Shown: piece by piece, positions 15,043 through 24,060 of the stretch | Position numbering within the stretch: the stretch's first letter is position 1 | Layout of the letters: each line of letters begins with the position of its first letter | The notes under the pieces: model-generated | Database searches by the model: none | What the model was told of the DNA's origin: nothing | What the model saw: only the letters and a program-made list of their open reading frames with translations | Translations under genes and position numbers: made by a program | Origin: Candidatus Acutalibacter stercorigallinarum | Lineage (GTDB): Bacteria > Bacillota > Clostridia > Oscillospirales > Acutalibacteraceae | Direction: 5' to 3' | DNA length: 58,189 nucleotides | NCBI GenBank assembly: GCA_019112625.1 | Contig: DXIW01000043.1 | Span: forward strand, 1-58,189

Positions 15043-17964
15043 ATGGGAAACAACAGAAGAAAAACCGCAAAGAAGATATTGGCCCTGGCCCTGGCCCTGC
15101 AGCTGGCGGCGGTGCCCGCTGCCCTGGCGGCGGAGAGCACCGGAAGCTCCCAGCCTGTTGCCAGCGCGCCCAGCGCCCTGGAGTCCGCCCCCGAGACCAG
15201 GACCGGCAGCGAGAGCTCCCAGCCCCTGGAGGAGGTGAGCGGCCAGCCCTCCGCCACCCCGGCTCCGGAGGCCACCACGGCCCCGGAGGAGACCCCGGCC
15301 CCCGAAGCAAGCGAGGCCCCGGCGGAGACCCCCGCCCCCACCCAGGAGCCGGCCCCCAGTGAGGAGCCAGGCGGGGAAGAGGACAGCGGGGAGGAGCCCG
15401 CTGAGGAGGAACCCGCCGAGGACGAGCTCTCCCAGAACCTGGAGGAGAGCCAGCTCCAGGTGTTCGACGCCGGCTCCATGCTGATCACCGGCGGCCACGC
15501 CACTTATATGAGCGGTTACGGCGACGGCACCTTCCGCCCGGAAAACTCCATGACCCGGGCCGAGGCCGCCAAGGTGCTCTACGAGCTTTTGGCCGCCAAG
15601 CCCCCGGTCAGCGGCACCAACTTTGACGACGTGTCCACCGGGCTCTGGTACTCCACCGCCATCAACGCCCTGTACCTGAAGGGCGTGGTAGGGGGCGACG
15701 GCTCCGGCAACTTCTACCCCGAGGACGATATCACCCGGGTGGAGTATATCAAGATGCTGTGCGTGGCCCTGGGCATCACCGCCACCGGCGGCTCTGTCAC
15801 CTACAGCGACGTGCCCCGGGACCACTGGGGCTACAGCTACATCTGCGTGGCGGTGGCCAAGGGCTGGGCCACCGGCGAGGGCGGCAAGTTCCGGCCCGAC
15901 CAGCCCATCACCCGGGCCGAGGCCACCAAGATCACCAACATCGCCCTGGGCCGCACTGGCGACGGCTTCGCCGCCGACCGCAACGAGCAGAAATTCACCG
16001 ACGTGCCCAGCAGCCACTGGGCGTACCTCCATGTGGCTGAGGCCGCCGAGCCCAAGGTGGACGCCAGCGCGGGCATCGGCACCGGCACCATCACCGGCAA
16101 CGGGGTGCGGGTGCGCACCGGCCCGGGTACCAATTACGGCATCCTCACCGCCCTGAACACCGGGGACGTGGTCACGGTGCTGTCCACCGCCAACAGCGCC
16201 TGGGTGCAGGTGCGCACCGCCAGCGGCCTAACCGGGTATGTGAGCAGCACCTACATCACGGTACATACCAACTCCAACCCTGGGCCCAGCACCGACCCCA
16301 ACGGGAACCTGTCCGCCGGGGACAGCGCCCGGGTCACCGCCACCGACGGCCTGCGGCTGCGGGAATCCCCGGTAAACGGGGAGACCATCCAGCTGATGAG
16401 CTACGGCTCGGTGGTCACCGTGGTGGACGTGAGCCAGGACCCCTGGCTCCAGGTGCGCACCGCCGACGGCACCACCGGCTACGCCCACTCTGACTACTTG
16501 ACCCCCTACACCCCTGGGGTGGCTTCCTCGTTGAACCTCTCCGCCACCAACCTCACCCTGCACCAGTACGAGACCGTCCGCCTGGATGTGTCCACGGACG
16601 TGACCCTCAGCGACATCACCTGGTCCAGCTCCAACAGCGGCGCGGCCGACGTGGGGTACATGGTGACCTATTCCGACTCCTCCGGCGGCGCCATGATCTA
16701 CGGCTACGGGGTGGGCAGCGCCACCATCACCTTCCGTGACGCGGGGGGCAACGTGTCCAAGTCGGTGAACGTCACTGTCACCGCCGCCGAGCCCGTGCGC
16801 TTTGCCTACGGCGAGGAGAACAGCCCCCGGGCAGGCGTGGCCTTCGACCTCATCGCTGTTACCGACAGCAGCCGCAGCGCCGTGCGCTTTGAGGTGGCGG
16901 GGGGCAGCTCCTACACCACCAGCCAGTACGAGACCCAGTCCCGCAAGTCCAGCTACGGCCTGCCCACCAACACGGTGCGGGTGTTCCACCAGAGCGTCAC
17001 CTTCCCCAGTGCCGGCACCTATACGGTGCGGGCCTACTCCCAGTCCGGCAGCGGCTGGTCCAGCGGCTATTACGAGTTTGAGGTGGTGGTGAGCAGCGCC
17101 CCCACCAGCGTGACGGCTACCAGCTACGACAAGCGCCGGGTGAGCACCGAGGGCCTGAACCGGATCTCCGACTTTGAGGGCTCTGTCCCCGAGGTGGCGG
17201 ACGATCCCATTGTGGCCGGTTACCCCACCGTGGGCCATGGGTACGTGGTGCCGGTGAACACCACCTTCTACAACAACCTCACCGAGGCGGAGCTCTTCGC
17301 CCAGCTGGTGGAGATCGCCAACGAGACCTTCTCCCCGGCGGTGGAGGCCTTCCGCAGCCAGCACAACCTGAAAATGAGCCAGGCCCAGTTCGACGCCCTC
17401 ACCAGCTTTGTGTTCAACCTGGGCACCGGGACTCTCAACGCGAGCGCCAACTGGACCTCCGCGGTGATCGTCAACGCCGTGGACCCCACGCCCATCCGAT
17501 CCATGGGCAGCGTTACCGGTACCTTGAACGCCGGGGACGCCAATATCTTCTCTGACACGTCCCTGGACAGCAGCGTGGTGGTCACCGTGCCCGACACGGC
17601 CACAGTCGAGGTGACGGACTACCAGGCCTACCGCAGCACCACCCAGCAGGAGGTCTGGTACAAGGTCAAGTACGACGATTATACCGGCTGGATGCCCGCG
17701 GGCAACGTGCGGCTCGATGGCAGCTGGACCCACGACCTGGCATGGGCCGACTCCACTGTGCTGGCCAACAACTTCCTCCAGTGGAACCAGGCTGGCGGCG
17801 GCGTCGTTTGGGAGGGCCTGGTCATCCGCCGCCTGGCGGAGTGCAAGATCTTCTTCTTCGGCAATTACAAGGCCGCCACCCCTGGCGACTCCGATTACCG
17901 CTACAACATCTACGGCTTCGACTTCCCCCTGAGCGCCGAGGCCTACGACTACCGCAGAAATTAA
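15043..17964 (+). CDS. Secreted SLH / SH3 / GH24-lysozyme surface protein
   Basis: This is a 973-residue exported protein. A signal peptide (about 1-29, ending ALAA) is followed by a Pro/Glu/Ala-rich linker (about 30-130), three S-layer homology repeats (about 140-330, with DGTFRPENSMTRAEAAKVL, FYPEDDITRVEYIKML and FRPDQPITRAEATKI) and two bacterial SH3 domains (about 344-407 and 424-491). An Ig-like region (495-690) and a T4/GH24-type lysozyme domain complete it. In the lysozyme, Glu712 in DFEG, Asp721 and Thr729 in YPTVGHGY fit the E-D-T triad. Its C-terminal part (FLQWNQAGGGVVWEGLVIRR) is separated from the N-terminal part by a third SH3 domain (about 818-893). It is likely wall-bound and acts on peptidoglycan. 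Confidence 0.88.
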   Translation: MGNNRRKTAKKILALALALQLAAVPAALAAESTGSSQPVASAPSALESAPETRTGSESSQPLEEVSGQPSATPAPEATTAPEETPAPEASEAPAETPAPTQEPAPSEEPGGEEDSGEEPAEEEPAEDELSQNLEESQLQVFDAGSMLITGGHATYMSGYGDGTFRPENSMTRAEAAKVLYELLAAKPPVSGTNFDDVSTGLWYSTAINALYLKGVVGGDGSGNFYPEDDITRVEYIKMLCVALGITATGGSVTYSDVPRDHWGYSYICVAVAKGWATGEGGKFRPDQPITRAEATKITNIALGRTGDGFAADRNEQKFTDVPSSHWAYLHVAEAAEPKVDASAGIGTGTITGNGVRVRTGPGTNYGILTALNTGDVVTVLSTANSAWVQVRTASGLTGYVSSTYITVHTNSNPGPSTDPNGNLSAGDSARVTATDGLRLRESPVNGETIQLMSYGSVVTVVDVSQDPWLQVRTADGTTGYAHSDYLTPYTPGVASSLNLSATNLTLHQYETVRLDVSTDVTLSDITWSSSNSGAADVGYMVTYSDSSGGAMIYGYGVGSATITFRDAGGNVSKSVNVTVTAAEPVRFAYGEENSPRAGVAFDLIAVTDSSRSAVRFEVAGGSSYTTSQYETQSRKSSYGLPTNTVRVFHQSVTFPSAGTYTVRAYSQSGSGWSSGYYEFEVVVSSAPTSVTATSYDKRRVSTEGLNRISDFEGSVPEVADDPIVAGYPTVGHGYVVPVNTTFYNNLTEAELFAQLVEIANETFSPAVEAFRSQHNLKMSQAQFDALTSFVFNLGTGTLNASANWTSAVIVNAVDPTPIRSMGSVTGTLNAGDANIFSDTSLDSSVVVTVPDTATVEVTDYQAYRSTTQQEVWYKVKYDDYTGWMPAGNVRLDGSWTHDLAWADSTVLANNFLQWNQAGGGVVWEGLVIRRLAECKIFFFGNYKAATPGDSDYRYNIYGFDFPLSAEAYDYRRN

Positions 17965-17975
17965 ACAGCTGTGAA

Positions 17976-18017
17976 AAAGCCCGCCGGGGATGCTGTCCCC
18001 AGCGGGCTTTCTGTTTT
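17976..18017 (+). terminator. Intrinsic terminator after the SLH-lysozyme gene
   Basis: AAAGCCCGC/GCGGGCTTT (17976-17984 with 18002-18010) with an inner GGGGA/TCCCC stem, then CTGTTTTT. Confidence 0.85.
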
Positions 18018-18028
18018 TCCCAACAAAA

Positions 18029-18066
18029 GAGGGGCCCCCGGGTTTCCGGGGGCCCTCGCTTTTTTT
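18029..18066. terminator. Bidirectional terminator between convergent genes
   Basis: GGGCCCCCGG/CCGGGGGCCC (18032-18041 with 18046-18055) with outer GAG/CTC pairs. Seven T follow on the plus strand and TTTT on the minus strand, serving the GH3 gene. Confidence 0.85.
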
Positions 18067-18081
18067 ACAGATCGTACCGGG

Positions 18082-20283
18082 TTACAGCTCCACCGCCAGC
18101 TCTAGCGGGGCCTTGCCCAGCAGGGCCGCGCTGCGGCTGTCGGGCTGGGAGAATCCCACGTACACCTGGAAGTGTTTGCCCCGCACCGCCCGGACGCCCT
18201 TATCGTCCACGGTGGTGAAGGCCCGGCGGGGCACCAGCAGCTCCACCTCTTTCTCCTGGCCCTGGTCCAGCTCCACCCGGGCAAAGGCGGCCAGCGCCGG
18301 GTGGGGGGGAGCCCAGGGGCTGTCCGTATCCTTTACGTAGACCTGGAGCACCTCCCCGGTGGCAGGGCCCCGGTTTGCCAGGGTCACCCGCAGCCGCAGG
18401 CCCTCCTCCACGGGCTGGGCCGCGGCGGAGGCCACCTGGCAGTCCCCGTAGGTCAGACCGTAGCCGAAGGGGTACAGGGGCTCCCCCTGGTAGTAGCGGT
18501 AGGTGCGGCCGGCCATGGCGTAGTCGGTGAAGTCCGGCAGGTCCTCCACACCCCGGTAGAAGGTGACGGGCAGTTTCCCGCTGGGGGAGGCCTCTCCAAA
18601 GAGCACCTGGGCCACGGCCCGTCCCCCTTGGGAACCGGGGTACCAGGCCTGGAGCACGGCGTTGGCCCGCTCCTGAGCCAGGCTCAGGTCCACGGCGCTG
18701 CCGGTCATGTTCACCACCACCACGGGCTTGCCGGTGTTCACCATGGCCTCCAAGAGCTTCCGCTGGCCCGCGGGGAGCTGCAGGTCGTTCTTGTCGCCGG
18801 AGGCATAGGCGTTGCCGGTGTCGCCCTCCTCGCCCTCCAGCGTCTCGTCGAGGCCGGTGACCACCACCACCACGTCGGCGCAGGCGGCCGCGGACTGGGC
18901 CTCGGCGATGCGGTCGGGTATGTTGTGGGCCCAGGCCATGTGGTAGAGCTTCTCCACCCGCTGGGCCGGGGGCAGGGATTCCAGGCTCTGGCGGAGGGCC
19001 TCCAGCTCCTCGGTGTCGTAGCCGCCCTGGCCGGACAGGCCCTCCTCGTGGGGCTGGAACAGGTGGCTGCCCTGGGCGTAGAGCACCTGGGCTCCGGCCC
19101 GCTCCGCCGCGTCCTGGATGCCCTCCAGCACGGTGATGTACCGGCTGGCCGTGCCGTGGTAGTTGCCCATGAGAGCCCGGCGGCTGTCGGCGTTGGGCCC
19201 CACCACCGCGATGGTCATGCCCTGCTTCAGGGCCAGGGGGAGGGCGCCGTCGTTTTTCAGCAGCACCAGGCTCTCCCGGGCCATCTTTTCCGACAGGGCC
19301 AGGTGCTCCGGGGTCTCCACGTCCCGGCGGCCCAGGGAGTCGTAGGGCGTCTTGTCGAACAGCCCCAGCAGGAACCGGGTAGTGAACAGCCGCACGCAGG
19401 ACTGCTCCACGTACTTCCGGTCCAGCAGCCCCTCCTGCACTGCGTTCAGAATCTTCTGGTAGGTGCAGCCGCAGTTTACGTCGCAGCCGTTCTCCAGGGC
19501 CAGCTTCACCGATTCCTCCGGCCGGGCGGTGACCTTGTGGTGGCTGTGGAAATCCGCCACGGCCCAGCAGTCCGAGACGAAATGCCCCATAAAGCCCCAC
19601 TCCTCCCGCAGGATTTTCTGCAGCGCGGGGCTGCCGCAGCAGGGCTCTCCATTGGTGCGGTTGTAGGCGCCCATCACGGCCTCCACCCCCGCCTCCTTCA
19701 CACAGGCCTCAAAGGCGGGGAGGTAGGTCTCCTCCATGTCCTTCTTGCTGGCTTTGGCGTCGAAGCTGTGGCGCAGCGCCTCGGGGCCGGAGTGCACGGC
19801 AAAGTGTTTGGCGCAGGCGGCCCCCAGCAGGTACTCCCCGTCGCCCTGCAGGCCCTTGATGAAGCCCACCCCCAGCCGGGCGGTGAGCTCCGGGTCCTCG
19901 CCGTAGGTCTCCTGGCCCCGGCCCCAGCGGGGGTCCCGGAAGCTGTTCACGTTGGGGGACCAGAAGGTGAGCCCCTTGTAGATGTTCCGGTCCCCCCGGG
20001 CGGCGGCCTCGTTGTATTTGGCCCGGCCCTCGATGCCGATGGCCCGGCCCACCTCCTCCATGGCGGGGGCGTCGAAGGCGGCGGCCATGCCGATGGCCTG
20101 GGGGAACATGGTGGCCACCCCGGCCCGGGCCACCCCGTGGAGGGCCTCGTTCCACCAGTTGTAGGCGGGCACCCCCAGCCGGGGGATGGCCGGGGCGTCG
20201 TACCGCAACTGGGAGGCCTGCTCCTCCAGCGTCATTTGGGCCACCAGGGCCTGGGCCCTGGCGCGGGCTTCTTCTCTGTTCAT
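18082..20283 (-). CDS. GH3 family beta-glycosidase (beta-glucosidase/beta-xylosidase type)
   Basis: This 733-residue enzyme hydrolyses terminal beta-linked sugars from oligosaccharides. The (alpha/beta)8 domain is at the N-terminus (NWWNEALHGVARAG, FWSPNVNSFRDPRWGRGQE, KHFAVHSGPE), with the nucleophile Asp238 in VSDCW. The alpha/beta sandwich follows (ESLVLLKNDGALPL, VVGPNAD) and a C-terminal FnIII-like domain ends the protein. There is no signal peptide, so it is cytoplasmic and acts on imported sugars. The start at 20283 follows AAAGGAG at nine bases; the frame extends upstream without conserved sequence. Sequence alone does not separate glucosidase from xylosidase; the NWWNEALHG form is frequent in xylosidase-like members. 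Confidence 0.92.
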   Translation of the reverse strand: MNREEARARAQALVAQMTLEEQASQLRYDAPAIPRLGVPAYNWWNEALHGVARAGVATMFPQAIGMAAAFDAPAMEEVGRAIGIEGRAKYNEAAARGDRNIYKGLTFWSPNVNSFRDPRWGRGQETYGEDPELTARLGVGFIKGLQGDGEYLLGAACAKHFAVHSGPEALRHSFDAKASKKDMEETYLPAFEACVKEAGVEAVMGAYNRTNGEPCCGSPALQKILREEWGFMGHFVSDCWAVADFHSHHKVTARPEESVKLALENGCDVNCGCTYQKILNAVQEGLLDRKYVEQSCVRLFTTRFLLGLFDKTPYDSLGRRDVETPEHLALSEKMARESLVLLKNDGALPLALKQGMTIAVVGPNADSRRALMGNYHGTASRYITVLEGIQDAAERAGAQVLYAQGSHLFQPHEEGLSGQGGYDTEELEALRQSLESLPPAQRVEKLYHMAWAHNIPDRIAEAQSAAACADVVVVVTGLDETLEGEEGDTGNAYASGDKNDLQLPAGQRKLLEAMVNTGKPVVVVNMTGSAVDLSLAQERANAVLQAWYPGSQGGRAVAQVLFGEASPSGKLPVTFYRGVEDLPDFTDYAMAGRTYRYYQGEPLYPFGYGLTYGDCQVASAAAQPVEEGLRLRVTLANRGPATGEVLQVYVKDTDSPWAPPHPALAAFARVELDQGQEKEVELLVPRRAFTTVDDKGVRAVRGKHFQVYVGFSQPDSRSAALLGKAPLELAVEL

Positions 20284-20365
20284 AAAAAGTCTCCTTTGCG
20301 ATTTCCTGTGGCCGCGGGCACCCCGCCGCCGCCGGCCCTCCTCCGGGGCCCGGGTTTCTGTTATC

Positions 20366-20394
20366 AGTGTATCCCTCCTGCGGCTGTTTTGCAA
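20366..20394 (-). promoter_or_regulatory. Promoter of the GH3 gene
   Basis: Minus-strand TTGCAA (20389-20394), 17-base spacer, TACACT (20366-20371). Confidence 0.6.
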
Positions 20395-20471
20395 GGGGTT
20401 GGGGGGATTTTCGCGAGTTTTGTCATTTTGGAGGGCTTGCTGGGAAGAGTGCTCCCCGCCAGGTATTCCCA

Positions 20472-20564
20472 GAATTCTACAGGGTAAGATTCAAAATTCT
20501 TATCAGTTGATAATGAAATATTCTACAAAATATGATATAATATGCAGGAAAAATAGTAGAATTC
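20472..20564 (+). promoter_or_regulatory. Palindrome-rich promoter region of the Crp-like regulator and island operon
   Basis: The intergenic region between the GH3 gene and the island turns AT-rich here. It holds a 9-base inverted repeat (GAATTCTAC 20472-20480, GTAGAATTC 20556-20564), a third ATTCTAC at 20519-20525, and a 14-base palindrome TTATCA-GT-TGATAA (20500-20513). An extended -10 TG-A-TATAAT (20533-20541) is also present. The palindrome resembles a Crp/Fnr-type half-site pair and may be an autoregulatory operator (inference). Confidence 0.6.
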
Positions 20565-20584
20565 CATTATCGGAATGATCTGCA

Positions 20585-21244
20585 GTGTTGGACCGACAGA
20601 CTATCTGTGTTTTTTCGAGGGGTCACTTGGAGAGAGATATAGTTGCTTTTTATATGGAAAAGCTTCGGATCGAGGACAGGGTGGTGGCTTCAATCTTAGC
20701 CAGTCATACCGAGCTGCGCGCGGTAAAAAATCGGGAGGTGTTCCACCGGGTCGGGGAGGTCCCCCAGACCATGGATTTCCTGGTGGAGGGGCTGGTCCGC
20801 GGCTTTTTCCCGGATGGGACGGGGAAAGAGGTCACGGATTGCTTTGAGCACATTCCCGGCACGCCGCTGGTGTCCGGCTTGTCCATCGGGGCCCCTTCTG
20901 TAATAAGCATAGAGGCGCTTTCCAAGGTCACGCTGGCTTCTATCCCACTGTCCTTTCTCGCGACGCTGATGGAGGAGCCGGCGGTGCTGAAGGTCGTCAT
21001 CCGGTGTCTCAGCGCCTCGCTGGAGCGGCACTGGGAGGCAAAGGCGATGCTGGCAAAGCGCTCTACAAAAGAGCGGTATGCCTGGTTCCTCCAGCGGTAC
21101 CCCGGTCTCATCGACCGTGTGAACGATCAATACATCGCGTCGTTCCTGGGGGTGTCTTCGGTCACGTTTTCCCGGGTCCGTCATGCGGTGGCAGTGGAGA
21201 AGCGGCCTGCTGCCGATCGGGACATCCCCAGAGATGGGGAGTGA
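20585..21244 (+). CDS. Crp/Fnr-like transcription regulator of the accessory locus
   Basis: This protein of up to 219 residues has a cNMP-binding-type beta barrel (FLVEGLVRGFFPDGTGKEV, then SIGAPSVISIEALSKVTLASIP). A long helix (LSASLERHWEAKAMLA) and a winged helix with QYIASFLGVSSVTFSRVR as recognition helix follow. The barrel lacks an obvious phosphate-binding cassette, so the ligand is unknown. The start is uncertain: GTG 20585 has no clear binding site, and ATG 20654 is the alternative. It lies 79 bases before the ATPase gene in the same direction and probably controls it. Codon use is more AT-tolerant than in the flanking genes. Confidence 0.75.
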   Translation: MLDRQTICVFSRGHLERDIVAFYMEKLRIEDRVVASILASHTELRAVKNREVFHRVGEVPQTMDFLVEGLVRGFFPDGTGKEVTDCFEHIPGTPLVSGLSIGAPSVISIEALSKVTLASIPLSFLATLMEEPAVLKVVIRCLSASLERHWEAKAMLAKRSTKERYAWFLQRYPGLIDRVNDQYIASFLGVSSVTFSRVRHAVAVEKRPAADRDIPRDGE

Positions 21245-21323
21245 CGGAAGCGGTCCCGGAGGCCGGCGCGGAACGGGTCGCCGCTGGTCCGCCTTGTAGT
21301 GTGGTGAAGGGGGAGGTATTTAT

Positions 21324-22598
21324 ATGGACGTGCGCTCGATTCCGCTCTATGGCTCATCCGTCCGGCAGAATCCGGTGGCGGCAAAGGGGACCCCTTTTGT
21401 CCGTATCCCCGGGCGCTGCCAGAACCAGCCTGCCTCCCTCTGCCTCAGCAAGGATACGCTGGGCAGGCATACGATGCTCATCGGGGGGACAGGGTGCGGG
21501 AAATCCAATGTGTTCTACTTTTTTGTAGACCAGATCAAACGGCAGCTGGAACCCCAGGACAGTATGATCATCTTCGATACCAAGGGGGATTACTATCGCT
21601 TGTTTGGCACCGGGAACGACCTTGTCATGGGGGGAGGCACTGCGTTTCTGGGAAGGAGCGAGAAGTGGAACATCTTCCAGGAGATCGTCGCCGACGGCTG
21701 GGAGCAACGGGCTGTGGAATCAAACGCTCAGGAGATCGCGTGGGCGATCTTTCGGGAATCTATCTCAAAAAGCAAAGATCCGTTTTTCCCCCAGGCAGCG
21801 CGGGATTTGTTTGCCGCCCTTCTCCTGTGCATGGTGGAGGACAGCCGCGGCGACCTGGATTACCGGAAGAAGTACCTCTTCAATTCCGAATTAAAGCGCG
21901 CCCTCGATGAGTCCACCATTGCCGACGTGCGTGCGATGATCGGCGCCCACCCCCATTTTGCCTCTGTGCTCAGCTACATCGGCGACGGCAGCTCCGGGCA
22001 GGCTTTGGGCGTCTATGCCGAAATGATCGGGACTGTCCGCAGGTTGCTGGCCCCCTGTTTCGGTGACAGAGGCATGTTCTCCATACGGAATTTTGTCCGC
22101 GGCGCCGGGGGAAAGGCCCTGTTTATCGAATACGACATCTCCCTTGGGCAGACCATGGCGCCGCTCTACAGCCTGCTGTTCGACCTGGCCCTGCGGGAGG
22201 CCCTGGGGCGCAGGGGCCCTCACGGGGATGTGTACCTGATCTGCGATGAGTTTCGTCTCATCCCCTATCTGCAGCACATGGATGACGGCCTCGATTTCGG
22301 CCGGAGCCTGGGGGTAAAGGTGATTGCCGGGCTGCAAAGCATCAGCCAGCTCACAGAAGCGTACGGAGAGCACAAAGGGAAAAACCTGCTGGCCGGTTTT
22401 TCCTCTGTCTTTGCGTTTCGCCCCAACGATGGGTTTACCAGAGATCATATCGTGGGCCTCCACGGCAGGAATGTAGTCCTGGAACAGCGGCGGACCCTGG
22501 GAAATTCCATCCAGGAGGAACGGAGGGAGGCCCACGTGGTAGAGGATTGGGATATGAGCGGCTTGGAGGTGGGGGAGGCGATCGTAAGTTTCCCCTAA
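21324..22598 (+). CDS. TraD/VirD4/HerA-type ATPase without membrane anchor
   Basis: This 424-residue protein has a Walker A GGTGCGKS (residues 54-61), IIFDTKGDYYRLF after strand 2, Walker B VYLICDEFRLIP (Asp308-Glu309), and GVKVIAGLQSISQLTEAYG as the sensor-like segment. These are hallmarks of type IV coupling proteins and HerA/FtsK-like pumps, hexamers that move DNA or protein. It lacks the N-terminal membrane helices of conjugative coupling proteins, and no relaxase or T4SS genes are nearby. GGGGGAGG stands ahead of the ATG. It opens the locus with the Syd-like, nuclease-like and kinase genes. Confidence 0.8.
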   Translation: MDVRSIPLYGSSVRQNPVAAKGTPFVRIPGRCQNQPASLCLSKDTLGRHTMLIGGTGCGKSNVFYFFVDQIKRQLEPQDSMIIFDTKGDYYRLFGTGNDLVMGGGTAFLGRSEKWNIFQEIVADGWEQRAVESNAQEIAWAIFRESISKSKDPFFPQAARDLFAALLLCMVEDSRGDLDYRKKYLFNSELKRALDESTIADVRAMIGAHPHFASVLSYIGDGSSGQALGVYAEMIGTVRRLLAPCFGDRGMFSIRNFVRGAGGKALFIEYDISLGQTMAPLYSLLFDLALREALGRRGPHGDVYLICDEFRLIPYLQHMDDGLDFGRSLGVKVIAGLQSISQLTEAYGEHKGKNLLAGFSSVFAFRPNDGFTRDHIVGLHGRNVVLEQRRTLGNSIQEERREAHVVEDWDMSGLEVGEAIVSFP

Positions 22599-22631
22599 GA
22601 GGAGGACGACTGGACATCGGAGGTGTTCCCC

Positions 22632-23186
22632 ATGCGGTCAGCCATGCAGGCAGCATACGAAAGCTATTTCAAAAAACTGGATTCCCTCTACGACGCCGTA
22701 TGGGGGACAAAGCCTACGGCGCCCTATTCCGGGGACTGCGATCCCTCCCTCTTTGTGGGGGCCCCGGATGAGGATGGTGAGGTACCGTGGATGCCCAAAT
22801 TGCAGCCGGCCCCTTGTGGCTGGGGCCCGGTGGAAGCAAAGCTGGGTTTCTCCCTGCGCCAGGAGCTGAAGGATTACTACAACACCTACTTTTTTCTGTC
22901 CCTCGCTGGCGCCTTTGGAAGCTGTGAGCTGCATTTCTACCGGATCGACGGCTCCCGGCCGCTGGAGGAGCTGGTGGAGAGGCAGCATGCGGACGCCCAA
23001 CACGTCTTCCCGGGGAGCCAGCGGTTCCTAATCGGAAACGCGGTAGTAAACGGCGACGACAGCTATTTCCTCTATTACGATAACGAGACCGGAAAGCTGT
23101 TCTGCTGGGAGTCAGACACTAAAAACGAGGTGCTTCTGGCCTATTCCATCGCCAAGATCATCGGGAGCATGGAGGCGATTCTGTAA
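22632..23186 (+). CDS. Syd/SUKH-like protein, candidate immunity protein
   Basis: The 184 residues resemble the Syd branch of the SUKH superfamily. VPWMPKLQPAPCGWGPVEAKLGFSL (broken here as VPWMPKLQP, then VEAKLGFSL) recalls the WQP...VE segment. DYYNTYFFLSLAGAFGSCEL matches the YY-T-FAG segment, and LFCWES...LLAYSIAKII matches the C-terminus. SUKH proteins commonly neutralise nuclease toxins, and a nuclease-like gene overlaps this one by one base (TAATG). ATG 22632 follows GGAGG at eight bases; a GTG nine bases upstream is less likely. The family assignment is by eye and needs a profile search. Confidence 0.6.
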   Translation: MRSAMQAAYESYFKKLDSLYDAVWGTKPTAPYSGDCDPSLFVGAPDEDGEVPWMPKLQPAPCGWGPVEAKLGFSLRQELKDYYNTYFFLSLAGAFGSCELHFYRIDGSRPLEELVERQHADAQHVFPGSQRFLIGNAVVNGDDSYFLYYDNETGKLFCWESDTKNEVLLAYSIAKIIGSMEAIL

Positions 23187-23920
23187 TGGGCATCCATCTG
23201 TATGACGGGGTCCCGGCGGAGGACCTCAATGCCTCCCGGCTCACATCGGAAGGAAAGGGATATACCCTCGACCACCCCGGTGAGCTGCTGGTGGACATGC
23301 GCTATAAAGGAGAGGGCCGCAGCGGCGCCAACTCCCAGGGGTGGGAGCGGAGCAGCCCGTATTATTTCAAAGAGCTTCAAAAACGCCATCCCGAGTTTTT
23401 CAGCAGGAAAAACCACCTGCGGATCGAGGCGGGGCGGTCCCCTGTTGTGGACAGGCAGTTCGCCAGCCATTTTCCCCAGTACAAAGAGTACACCGGCGAA
23501 ACGCTGGTCCACCACCATATCGGCCAGGACGGACAGGCCGTCGCCCTCCCGCAGAGCATCCACAAGGGCTATGGCGAAATCCACACCGTAGAGCACGATC
23601 TGGGCATCACGGAAAAGGCCCAGGGTTTTTCCCAAAGCTGCGAGGCTGCCTGCCAAAAAGACCCGTCGCTGTACGGGCAGGTCTCCGGCCAGTTTCGAAG
23701 TTTCCAGGCGGAAAACGAAAAAAGTGAGAACGCTTTTGCGTCATCCCCTGAGAATAAAGCGGCGGACCAGTACCGGGAAAATGCCTTCACCCAGGCACGT
23801 CCCATGGAGGGCTATGGGCCGCAGTCTTCCCGAGACAACGCCATAACGGCTTCCGCCAGCACGCAGGCCAAGGACCTTGCCGGGGCTTCCCGTGGCCAGA
23901 CAGCCGAGCACGCCCGGTAG
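23186..23920 (+). CDS. HNH/Endo VII-like nuclease, candidate toxin
   Basis: This is a 244-residue soluble protein. The core GETLVHHHIGQDGQAVALP with His109-111, then SIHKGYGEIH (His126, His133) and a further His137, has the layout of the xHH branch of HNH/Endo VII nuclease toxins (LVHHH, a spacer, then IH...H). RKNHLRIEAGRSPVVDRQF precedes it. There is no signal peptide or LXG/secretion domain. The tail from about residue 165 is low-complexity (Ser/Ala/Gln/Glu). The stop at 23918 may be premature, since another frame continues with similar composition to 24050. It overlaps the Syd-like gene, its possible immunity partner. Confidence 0.6.
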   Translation: MGIHLYDGVPAEDLNASRLTSEGKGYTLDHPGELLVDMRYKGEGRSGANSQGWERSSPYYFKELQKRHPEFFSRKNHLRIEAGRSPVVDRQFASHFPQYKEYTGETLVHHHIGQDGQAVALPQSIHKGYGEIHTVEHDLGITEKAQGFSQSCEAACQKDPSLYGQVSGQFRSFQAENEKSENAFASSPENKAADQYRENAFTQARPMEGYGPQSSRDNAITASASTQAKDLAGASRGQTAEHAR

Positions 23921-24060
23921 AGAGAGGGGAGAGCCCGTACTCCGACGGGGCAGCCTCCCGAAGGAAGGCAGAGAAACGAGACGAGACCGCCGCGGCAGCA
24001 TCCCGCATCGAACAGAACCGTGAAGGGGCGGGCGCTGCCGCGGCCTAGGAGCGAAAGAAC

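Noticed and set aside
21324-22598. ATPase considered as part of a conjugative element
   Set aside because: No relaxase, VirB4-like ATPase or other mating-pair gene lies nearby, and the protein lacks membrane helices.
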